Shown here in pieces: positions 1 through 6,094 of a DNA stretch of 7,005 nt. This stretch comes from Candidatus Nitrosomarinus sp. (lineage in GTDB: Archaea; Thermoproteota; Nitrososphaeria; Nitrososphaerales; Nitrosopumilaceae). Every line of letters begins with the position of its first letter. The first letter of the stretch is position 1. The stretch spans positions 1-7,005 of the forward strand of contig REGF01000057.1 of NCBI GenBank assembly GCA_003702465.1, in the 5' to 3' direction. The position numbers were made by a program, and so were the translations under genes. The notes under the pieces were generated by a model. It did not search any database and was not told the DNA's origin. It was given only the letters and a program-made list of their open reading frames with translations.

Positions 1-12
1 AAAAGTTAGATT

Positions 13-813
13 ATGAAATTTTTGTTGGTTTTACTATTAATTCCACTATTTACAATTCCAGCATTTGCTGAATCTCAAACTTTAACTACAGATCAAGGAA
101 CATTAGATGTCAAAATATCTTATGAAGATATTAAAACTGGCGAATTAACAAAATTGCCAATTGAATTCATAAATCCAACTACACAAAAAACTCAAGTGCA
201 CATAGATTATAGAATTACAATTTCAGAATCTGATAAAATATTATTTCAAACTCCAAATTTAATTCACACATCTGAAGGTATCATTAATGGATTTAAATTT
301 GAATTTCCACAAGATGGATTATACAACATTCAAGTAGATGCTGAAGGAATTTTATTCACTCCAATTCCAAAAGAATCTGTAATTTTTGATATTGCAGTAG
401 GTGAAGTTGCTGCTCAACCATCAACTCCAATTAAAGAAGAAGGTGGTGGTTGTCTAATTGCAACAGCAACTTATGGTTCTGAATTAGCACCACAAGTTCA
501 AATGCTTAGAGAAATTCGTGATAATCAATTAATGAATACAGAATCTGGAAAATCTTTCATGTCTGGATTTAACCAAATTTACTATTCCTTTAGTCCAACA
601 ATTGCAGACATGCAACGTGAAAGCCCAGTATTCAAAGAAATTGTAAAAGCTGGCCTAACTCCAATGCTCTCAACTTTGACAATTATGGAAAGCGCTGAAA
701 CTGAGTCAGAAGTCTTGGGACTAGGACTTTCAGTAATTGCATTGAACTTGGGAATGTACATCGGACTTCCAGCATTTGGAATTGTAAAAGCAATTCAATT
801 TAGAAAAAATTAG
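13..813 (+). CDS. Exported CFI-box-CTERM domain protein, membrane anchored
   Basis: This 266-residue protein has no assigned biochemical function. Residues 1-19 form a clear signal peptide (hydrophobic core, then AFA before Glu20). Residues 20-130 look like a beta-rich extracytoplasmic domain. A Gly-Gly-Gly stretch leads into CLIATATYG (147-155), the hallmark of the CFI-box domain, which continues to about residue 217 with the usual helical segment (LREIRDN, then FNQIYYSFSP). A hydrophobic segment at 234-258 followed by Arg-Lys suggests a C-terminal membrane anchor with a cytoplasmic tail, so most of the protein should face outward. The start is secure because an in-frame TAG lies at 7-9. No Shine-Dalgarno site is visible, so the mRNA may be leaderless. 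The next gene follows on the same strand after 58 bp. CFI-box domains are known at the C-termini of many archaeal and bacterial exported proteins, but their role is not established. Confidence 0.85.
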   Translation: MKFLLVLLLIPLFTIPAFAESQTLTTDQGTLDVKISYEDIKTGELTKLPIEFINPTTQKTQVHIDYRITISESDKILFQTPNLIHTSEGIINGFKFEFPQDGLYNIQVDAEGILFTPIPKESVIFDIAVGEVAAQPSTPIKEEGGGCLIATATYGSELAPQVQMLREIRDNQLMNTESGKSFMSGFNQIYYSFSPTIADMQRESPVFKEIVKAGLTPMLSTLTIMESAETESEVLGLGLSVIALNLGMYIGLPAFGIVKAIQFRKN

Positions 814-839
814 ATAACTTTTGGTACAAATCTAGTGAC

Positions 840-847
840 ATTTTTAT
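840..847 (+). promoter_or_regulatory. Probable TATA box of the cupredoxin gene
   Basis: The T-rich ATTTTTAT is centred about 28 bases before the ATG at 872. This is close to the archaeal TATA-to-start distance (about 26-27) and fits a leaderless or nearly leaderless transcript from that ATG. No equally placed element lies upstream of the alternative ATG at 863. The same T5 run could also help end transcription of the gene before it. Judged by eye only. Confidence 0.4.
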
Positions 848-855
848 GGATCACA

Positions 856-870
856 AACCCCTATGGGGTT
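856..870. repeat. Perfect 6-bp inverted repeat at the cupredoxin start
   Basis: AACCCC-TAT-GGGGTT is a perfect inverted repeat with a three-base centre, ending one base before the ATG at 872. It stands out as a GC-rich patch in AT-rich DNA. It could be a protein-binding site over the transcription start or, if transcribed, a small hairpin. The GGGG arm is a poor match to a Shine-Dalgarno sequence. Its function is unknown. Confidence 0.5.
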
Positions 871-871
871 A

Positions 872-1744
872 ATGAAGACCAAAGCAATAAGCTCAATCTT
901 TGTACTATTTGCTATTGCAGTTGGTATGGCCTCTATGGCACCAACCGCATTTGCAGATCACCCAACAGTTTCAATTGGTGCAGTAGAAGAATCTGGATTC
1001 TCACAAGTCTGTGCAGTCTCACAGGGAGGAGATGGATGTTACACACCAGTTACAGCAACAGTTGATATCGGTGGTGATGTAACCATGACAAATACTGACC
1101 CAACAGGAGTTCACACATTTACATCAGGAACTGTCGATGGATTTACTCCACAACCTGACGGAGTCTTTGATTCTGGAGTATTGATGTCTGGAGATGCATT
1201 TGAATGGAAAGCAACTGAAGCAGGTACATATCCATACTATTGTATGTTACATACCTGGATGATTGGAGAAATCGTAGTACAAGCAGCTCACGGTGATGAC
1301 CACGGTGATGACAAAGGTCACGATGATATGGTCCATGAAGAAGTCGCAGAAGATGTAGAGTTAATGGTAATGATTTCCGACTCACAAGTAATGGGTGGAA
1401 CTCAAATTGAACTCGAATTCAATGTATTACACCTTAACTATGATTTGACTGCAACTCAAAATGGTGAAGTAGTTTTTGAAGAAAAAGGACTACATTCAAT
1501 GGATCTAATTGCAACACATCAAATTGATGCATTAGGTTCAGATGAAAATCCAATAACTATTGAAGTAGTATCTTTAGGAATTGGTGCACCAGGTGAGGAA
1601 GATACATGGACTGGACCAGTAGGTCAAGTTACAACAGCAAAAGTTGTTCCAGAATTTGGAACAATTGCCATGATGGTATTAGCTGTAGCAATCATCAGCA
1701 TCGTAGCAGTTACTGCAAAATCTAGAGTCGTTCCAAGATTTTAG
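872..1744 (+). CDS. PEFG-CTERM cupredoxin (plastocyanin-like blue copper protein)
   Basis: This is a surface-anchored type 1 copper protein, probably an electron carrier or copper-binding protein outside the membrane. Numbered from the ATG at 872 (290 aa), a signal peptide ends at Ala28 (AFA before Asp29). The cupredoxin domain spans about 30-137, with copper ligands His81 and C-x2-H-x2-M (Cys124, His127, Met130), a spacing like amicyanin. Cys47 and Cys56 might form a disulfide. A His/Asp-rich linker (140-157; His140, 144, 150, 155) leads to a second beta-rich domain (about 162-257) with His187, His208 and His216. The tail VPEFG, a hydrophobic helix and a basic end (260-290) match the thaumarchaeal PEFG-CTERM sorting signal, thought to be cut by an archaeosortase. 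The ATG at 863 would add only Met-Gly-Leu; the later start gives the usual signal-peptide opening MKTKA and a correctly placed TATA box. Ammonia-oxidising archaea use many such copper proteins in place of cytochromes c; the redox partner cannot be read here. Confidence 0.93.
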   Translation: MKTKAISSIFVLFAIAVGMASMAPTAFADHPTVSIGAVEESGFSQVCAVSQGGDGCYTPVTATVDIGGDVTMTNTDPTGVHTFTSGTVDGFTPQPDGVFDSGVLMSGDAFEWKATEAGTYPYYCMLHTWMIGEIVVQAAHGDDHGDDKGHDDMVHEEVAEDVELMVMISDSQVMGGTQIELEFNVLHLNYDLTATQNGEVVFEEKGLHSMDLIATHQIDALGSDENPITIEVVSLGIGAPGEEDTWTGPVGQVTTAKVVPEFGTIAMMVLAVAIISIVAVTAKSRVVPRF

Positions 1745-1751
1745 GAATTCC

Positions 1752-1771
1752 TCTTTTTCTATTTTCTTTTT
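1752..1771 (+). terminator. T-rich archaeal-type terminator after the cupredoxin gene
   Basis: Three T runs (five, four and five T's, separated by C, CTA or similar) begin 8 bases after the cupredoxin stop on the + strand. Runs of T on the coding strand are the usual intrinsic stop signal in archaea. The tract overlaps the last codons of the convergent gene. No hairpin is needed, although a short AGGAATTCCT palindrome (1743-1752) precedes it. Confidence 0.5.
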
Positions 1772-2388
1772 ACTAAAGCAATTATCGCTAAGATAATTGC
1801 TGCTGCTGCAATTGACAATCCAAAAATTGCAAAGTCATATGCTGCACCGCCATCAGAAGTGGTAGTAGTTTCACCAGATTTTAATTTAGAAATATCTTGT
1901 TGAAGTGAAGAAATTGCATTTTTCAAAGCAGATACATCTGCAGAACCTTCACTAGCTTTTGGGGGGAAATCAAGAATAGCTGTACTTTCTACATCTTCAA
2001 GGGGAATTTGCATATCAACAACAACACCACGGATTTCACCTTTCAAGTCTACAAGATAACTACCAGTTTTGGTTGGAATGATTGGTGAAAAATAATGTCC
2101 AGGTTTAATATCTGAATTAATTTCAATATTTTTACTTGCGCCACCATACATGATAGTAACATCTAGATTTTGAAATGCATTTGTGACTCCTCTATAGACT
2201 CCTTCTCTTTCTCCAGGTTCTATAACATTGAAGACAACTGTATTACGAATTCCCACAATTGGAGGTTCAATTCCCCATCCTGCCTCAATTGCATATTGTT
2301 CAACCTCAACAGTAGTATGAGCATAAGATTGGCTTACCATTCCAGAAGAAATCATTAATGCGATAAGACCAAAAATTACTAACTTCAC
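1759..2388 (-). CDS. Exported membrane-anchored protein with predicted N-terminal histidine, possible copper-binding partner
   Basis: This 209-residue protein is not firmly recognised. Residues 1-23 form a signal peptide (SYA before His24), so the mature chain should begin His-Thr-Thr-Val, followed by a Gly-Trp-Gly-Ile-Glu-Pro-Pro stretch (37-43). Residues 24-142 look like a beta-sandwich; the PGHYFSPI...GSYLVDL pattern (96-115) resembles YtkA/FixH-like domains. A short coiled coil (about 150-170), a Thr/Ser linker and a membrane helix (185-206) ending in Lys-Arg-Lys follow, so the domain is tethered outside the cell. An N-terminal histidine is a known Cu(II) ligand in CopC and in YcnI (DUF1775), and this gene diverges from a CopC-CopD gene, so a role in copper capture or delivery is inferred. 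The start is GTG: an in-frame TAA lies at 2410-2412 and no ATG or TTG lies between. An AT-rich element 26-30 bases upstream suggests a leaderless mRNA. It converges on the cupredoxin gene with 14 bp between stops. Confidence 0.85.
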   Translation of the reverse strand: MKLVIFGLIALMISSGMVSQSYAHTTVEVEQYAIEAGWGIEPPIVGIRNTVVFNVIEPGEREGVYRGVTNAFQNLDVTIMYGGASKNIEINSDIKPGHYFSPIIPTKTGSYLVDLKGEIRGVVVDMQIPLEDVESTAILDFPPKASEGSADVSALKNAISSLQQDISKLKSGETTTTSDGGAAYDFAIFGLSIAAAAIILAIIALVKRK

Positions 2389-2408
2389 GAGTATAGTTAC
2401 CTGCAGCC

Positions 2409-2421
2409 ATTATTATCTTTA
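2409..2421 (-). promoter_or_regulatory. Probable core promoter of the leftward gene
   Basis: On the minus strand this reads TAAAGATAATAAT, centred about 27 bases before the GTG at 2388. That is the expected place for a TATA element of a leaderless transcript. TAAAGAT recurs on the + strand at 2449-2455 ahead of the divergent gene. Judged by eye only. Confidence 0.35.
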
Positions 2422-2428
2422 ATTAGAC

Positions 2429-2438
2429 TGGTACAAAT
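2429..2438 (+). promoter_or_regulatory. TGGTACAAAT element shared by two copper-gene promoters
   Basis: The same ten bases occur at 822-831, 50 bases before the cupredoxin ATG, and here, 60 bases before the CopC-CopD ATG and about 41 bases beyond the start of the leftward gene. Both copies sit upstream of the putative TATA box, where an archaeal regulator could act. A near copy (TTGGTACAAT, 5088-5097) lies inside coding sequence, so chance recurrence cannot be excluded. Confidence 0.3.
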
Positions 2439-2456
2439 ATCGAACAAATAAAGATT

Positions 2457-2467
2457 CATTAAATTAT
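2457..2467 (+). promoter_or_regulatory. Probable TATA box of the CopC-CopD fusion gene
   Basis: The CATTAAATTAT element is centred about 27 bases before the ATG at 2489. There is no Shine-Dalgarno sequence before that ATG, which fits a leaderless transcript. Judged by eye only. Confidence 0.4.
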
Positions 2468-2488
2468 CAAAGTAGCCTAGATTAGTAT

Positions 2489-5284
2489 ATGAAAAAAATT
2501 CTTGTTGTATTACTAGTACTATCTATTTCAACAATTCCATTTGTTTCAGCACATCCATTTACAGATGAAACTATTCCTAATTTATCATCAAATGCACCTA
2601 CTGGAGTTTCAGAAGTAATTGTATTTTTTTCAGAACCAGTGGAACTAGAATTTAGTACAATCAAGGTTTTAGATAATAATGGAAACCAAATTGATAACAA
2701 GGACACAAATTATTATGAAGATGAAAAATCATTAATTGTTACAACCAATCCATTAGAAGATGGAGTATATACTGTAACTACCAAAGTATTATCAAAAGTT
2801 GATGGTCATTTAGTTCCTGGTGCATTTTTGTTTGCAGTAGGAGATGTTGTCATTGATCCAAAATTATTGGAGAATCAAAGTTCAACTGAATTGATATTTT
2901 ATCCAGAAGCTGGTGCAAGATTCCCAGGGATTGTAGGTCAAACAATTGTTTTAGGAGTAGTAATTGCATCATTGATTATTTGGGGAACCCAAAATAAACA
3001 ATCAATCAAAGACGAATTAGAAGAAGTTCAAAATAAACATCACCAAAAATTCATGTATGTTACTGGAATAGGACTGGTCTTAGTATTTATTTCAAATATT
3101 TTGATGATTGCAGTACAAACTGTCAGACTAGAAACATCACCAGTAGAAGCAATTCAAACCTACTTTGGAACTATTTGGTTAGCTAGAATGGCAATTACAA
3201 TAGTTTTGCTTGGAATATGGTTTACATTGGATAGGCAAAGAAATCTACCAAAAAAAGTTCAGATTCCAATGCTTGGTGCTTTGTTAGCATTAATTTCAAC
3301 TTCAAGCCTCATTGGTCATGGTGCAGCAAGTGGTGAAACACTTGCATTAATCTTAGATTATGTTCATAATTTAGTTGCAGCAGTTTGGATTGGCGGAATA
3401 TTTTATTTCGTTTTTACATTATTGCCTTCATTATCAAATCTAAGAGAAGAAAACAGAGAAAAAATGAGTCTTGCATTAATTCCAAGATTTTCAATTGCAT
3501 TTATCATTTCAGTTGGAATTGTAATAATTACAGGTCCATTGCTAATGTGGTTCTTAGAGAGTGATGTGGGACTAATCACTGAATCAGTTTATGGTCAATT
3601 ACTCATATTGAAAATTGCCATTGCAAGTGTAATGGTTGCACTGGGAGGATTTTTCCAATTTAGAGTTCAAAAAACTGCAGAAAAAAATTACCACTCTGGA
3701 AAAATTAATGTTCACAGAAAATTAAAGAGAACACTCAAAGTTGATGCAGCATTAGGAGTCATTCTATTGGGAGTAGTTGCATTGCTAACAAACGGTACTT
3801 TGCCTGAAGGTGAATTCAAAGATGCCAGTGCTCAAGAAATTATTTATGGATTTAAAACCATTGAATTTACTGATAATGCAAAATTTGAGATTCAGATTAC
3901 ACCGTTTTCAAGTGGAGTAAATACAATTTTAGTTAAAGTTTCTGATTTTAATAATAATCCAATATACGATGCAACTGAACTTAAAGTAAAAATGGCAAAT
4001 CCATCAAAAAATATTTCACCAATTGAAATTCCAATGGAAGTTACCAATGTAGAAAATGACGTTCCAATTGAATTTCAAGGTGAGTTAACGTTTGGATTTT
4101 CTGGACAATGGCAAATGGAAATTGAATCTCAAAGAACTGAAAATGCAAATGAATCAAAAATAGTAAATGTTCTCGTTAAACCAAGATTAGAGAATATTCA
4201 AACTCAAGTAGTTGAATACGAATTTCCAGAAGATGCAAAGCCACTTTATCCATTATATGATGGAGAAAATTCTATTTGGGTAAGTGATCCATCTGCACCT
4301 AGATTATGGGAATTTTCACTTGATACACAAGAATTTTCTTCTTATTCATTTGATGGTTCAGCTACAACATTTCTAACTATGGATAATTCTGGAAAAATTT
4401 GGTTTACTGATACTCCAGGAAATCAAATTGGATATATTGATTTAGCAACAAAAGAAATTACAACAAAAGAAATTCCAAATCTAGCTCCAGTAACGGTATC
4501 AAATACACCAATATTCATTCAAGCAGATTTTGATGGAAATATTTGGATTACAATTGTGAACAAAAATAAAATTATGAAGTATATGCCAGATGAGGATGTT
4601 TTCCAAAATGTATCATTACCTGAAAAAGATTCATTGCCATTTGCATTATCCATAGATAGTGATGGAAATATTTGGTATACTGCAACAGGTACAGGTAAAT
4701 TTGGAAAAATTGATCCACAAGAAGGAAAACTAACTCAATATTCAAAAGAAATTCCTCTTGAGGGACCAGAATATTTCCTCTTTGACAAAAATGGAGATGT
4801 ATGGATTGCTGAGCATACAGGCACGGCAATCACCAAATTCAATCCGGTTTTAGAGACTTTTGAAAGCATCTCAGTATTAGATAAAGAGGCACTTCCATTT
4901 GGAATGACATTTGATAGATATGGAAATATTTGGTTTGCACAACATGTAGTTGATAGTATTGGTGTTTATGATCCAGAAAACAATGATTTGAAAGAAATTC
5001 CAATTCCAACTGAAGGATCTTTTATTCAATTTGTCACATCAGACAAAAATGGAAAGATATGGTTTGTTGAACAAGAAGGAAACAAAATTGGTACAATAAA
5101 CACAATAGAACTTCCAATAGATCTTTCAAAAGTTAAAACAATTGATAATGTTGAAAATAATATTGAAATGAAATATACTGAAATTGCATCACCACTAATT
5201 GCATTGGGAATTATTGCAACGTCTTTATTCTTTGTAAAGAGTATTTACGATAAACGAAGATTGAATTCTTTAATTAATTCTTAG
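2489..5284 (+). CDS. CopC-CopD copper transport protein fused to a YtkA-like domain and a Vgb-like beta-propeller
   Basis: This 931-residue protein probably captures copper outside the cell and moves it across the membrane. A signal peptide (1-21) ends before His22. The CopC domain (22-119) keeps the Cu(II) ligand pattern: N-terminal His22 plus Asp105 and His107 in the DGH motif. It lacks a Met-rich Cu(I) loop. CopD follows with eight predicted helices (about 146-166, 189-210, 226-246, 259-275, 290-314, 334-356, 367-389, 417-434), with His277 (GHGA) and His293 before the AVWIGG motif. A beta-sandwich like YtkA/FixH (about 455-565) comes next, as in bacterial YcnJ-type proteins. Residues 575-871 hold seven repeats with a G-[NKD]-[IV]-W core, like virginiamycin B lyase (Vgb) propellers. 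A last helix (901-918) ends in a basic DKRR tail. Signal peptide, eight helices and the final anchor put CopC, YtkA and propeller all outside. The propeller fusion is unusual. Whether it imports or exports copper cannot be read from sequence. The gene overlaps the convergent permease gene by 11 bp. Confidence 0.9.
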   Translation: MKKILVVLLVLSISTIPFVSAHPFTDETIPNLSSNAPTGVSEVIVFFSEPVELEFSTIKVLDNNGNQIDNKDTNYYEDEKSLIVTTNPLEDGVYTVTTKVLSKVDGHLVPGAFLFAVGDVVIDPKLLENQSSTELIFYPEAGARFPGIVGQTIVLGVVIASLIIWGTQNKQSIKDELEEVQNKHHQKFMYVTGIGLVLVFISNILMIAVQTVRLETSPVEAIQTYFGTIWLARMAITIVLLGIWFTLDRQRNLPKKVQIPMLGALLALISTSSLIGHGAASGETLALILDYVHNLVAAVWIGGIFYFVFTLLPSLSNLREENREKMSLALIPRFSIAFIISVGIVIITGPLLMWFLESDVGLITESVYGQLLILKIAIASVMVALGGFFQFRVQKTAEKNYHSGKINVHRKLKRTLKVDAALGVILLGVVALLTNGTLPEGEFKDASAQEIIYGFKTIEFTDNAKFEIQITPFSSGVNTILVKVSDFNNNPIYDATELKVKMANPSKNISPIEIPMEVTNVENDVPIEFQGELTFGFSGQWQMEIESQRTENANESKIVNVLVKPRLENIQTQVVEYEFPEDAKPLYPLYDGENSIWVSDPSAPRLWEFSLDTQEFSSYSFDGSATTFLTMDNSGKIWFTDTPGNQIGYIDLATKEITTKEIPNLAPVTVSNTPIFIQADFDGNIWITIVNKNKIMKYMPDEDVFQNVSLPEKDSLPFALSIDSDGNIWYTATGTGKFGKIDPQEGKLTQYSKEIPLEGPEYFLFDKNGDVWIAEHTGTAITKFNPVLETFESISVLDKEALPFGMTFDRYGNIWFAQHVVDSIGVYDPENNDLKEIPIPTEGSFIQFVTSDKNGKIWFVEQEGNKIGTINTIELPIDLSKVKTIDNVENNIEMKYTEIASPLIALGIIATSLFFVKSIYDKRRLNSLINS
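4262..5101 (+). repeat. Seven propeller-blade repeats (about 43 codons each)
   Basis: The repeat core (Gly-Asn-Ile-Trp or a variant) occurs at residues 594-597, 635-638, 683-686, 726-729, 769-772, 812-815 and 855-858 of the fusion protein. Spacing is 41, 48, then 43 each time. The DNA is partly conserved too: 15 bases (GATGGAAATATTTGG) are identical at 4532-4546 and 4661-4675, and 13 of them recur at 4921-4933. The later blades are the most regular; the first (NSIWVSD) is the most divergent. Confidence 0.8.
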
Positions 5285-6092
5285 ATAATAATCCCGCAGA
5301 TTTTATTCCCATAGTTACAGCAAGTATTGCAACTGAAAATATTACAATGGTTCCAGCTGGTGTAATATCAAATACATATGAAATTAAAATTCCAGATACA
5401 ACAGAAAATACAGAGAAACTCATAGAAATAAACATAGTTTGTTTAAAGCTTCTGCCATACATTATTGCTGTAACATTTGGAATTACAAATAATGCTGAAA
5501 TTAACAATACACCAACAAGTTGAATTGATGTGACTACAGTTAGTCCTGCCAATATGATAAGCAAATAATTTATTTTTTCTACTGGAACTCCACTAACTTT
5601 AGCCTGCTTTTCATTAAATGTAGAATAAAGAATTTGTCTAAAAAATAACAAAATTACCATTAAAATCGCTCCAGTTAGTGCTGCAATCACTACTGTATCA
5701 TTCACACTAACAAGAAGAATGCTACCAAAGAGAAAACTAAAGATATCAAGTGTAAATCCACCTGAAAAACTAATAATTACAAGTCCTGCTGCAATACCTG
5801 AAGATAATAGTACAGCAATTGATGCATCACCAGAAATATTGTATCGAGTTTTAATTTTTGTGATAATTAATGCACTAAGTATTGATACACCATAGGCTGT
5901 CCATAGTGGATAAACTCCTGCAAATAAGCCAAGAGCAATTCCACCAAATGAAGAATGTGCAAGTGCGTCACCAAATAATGAATAACGTCTTAAAACTAAA
6001 AACAACCCTATGACAGAAGATAATATTGCAATTATTGCACCAGTAAGTATGGCCCTTTGCATAAAGCCATATGTTAAGACTTCAAAAGACAT
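5274..6092 (-). CDS. znuB: Zinc/manganese-type ABC transporter permease (ABC-3 family)
   Basis: This 272-residue integral membrane protein is the channel subunit of a metal importer of the ZnuB/TroC/MntB family. About eight hydrophobic helices fill the chain. Family landmarks include GDALAHSSFGGIALG (41-55), a conserved region near helix 2, the short loop PVEKIN (170-175) after the putative ATPase-coupling region, and the C-terminal FDITPAGTIVI (241-251). The length is normal for the family. The ATG is two bases after the ATPase stop (TAA-TC-ATG), so the two are almost certainly co-transcribed and translationally coupled. Zinc is the best guess but Mn or Fe cannot be excluded, because this family is not separable by eye. 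The matching substrate-binding lipoprotein is not in the window. The 3' end overlaps the convergent copper gene by 11 bp. Confidence 0.92.
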   Translation of the reverse strand: MSFEVLTYGFMQRAILTGAIIAILSSVIGLFLVLRRYSLFGDALAHSSFGGIALGLFAGVYPLWTAYGVSILSALIITKIKTRYNISGDASIAVLLSSGIAAGLVIISFSGGFTLDIFSFLFGSILLVSVNDTVVIAALTGAILMVILLFFRQILYSTFNEKQAKVSGVPVEKINYLLIILAGLTVVTSIQLVGVLLISALFVIPNVTAIMYGRSFKQTMFISMSFSVFSVVSGILISYVFDITPAGTIVIFSVAILAVTMGIKSAGLLSKN

Positions 6093-6094
6093 GA

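Noticed and set aside
863..871. ATG at 863 as the cupredoxin start
   Set aside because: It lies within the palindrome and adds only Met-Gly-Leu before a normal signal peptide; the putative TATA box fits the ATG at 872 better. It cannot be excluded entirely.
835..1065. Open frame on the + strand overlapping the start of the cupredoxin gene
   Set aside because: It is out of frame with a gene that has a full type 1 copper site, and its translation has an odd Cys/Trp/Arg/Ser-rich composition with no domain.
1143..1385. Minus-strand open frame inside the cupredoxin gene
   Set aside because: It is antisense to conserved copper-site codons and has a His/Leu/Arg-rich shadow composition with no start signals.
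1743..1752. AGGAATTCCT palindrome between the convergent genes, considered as a terminator hairpin
   Set aside because: It has no loop and is AT-centred; the T-rich tract after it is a better explanation for termination.
2170..2706. Antisense open frames at 2170-2358 (+) and 2482-2706 (-)
   Set aside because: Both lie opposite well-supported genes with signal peptides and have no recognisable features.
4572..4829. Minus-strand open frame inside the propeller region
   Set aside because: Its length follows from the regular codon pattern of the propeller repeats; no promoter or family resemblance.
4262..5101. Direct repeats considered as a CRISPR or satellite-like array
   Set aside because: The repeats are in frame, diverged, and explained by propeller blades in one protein.
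4262..5101. Propeller as an active streptogramin (virginiamycin B) lyase
   Set aside because: The resemblance is to the repeat fold only; I could not confirm the catalytic residues, and fusion to copper domains makes antibiotic lysis unlikely.
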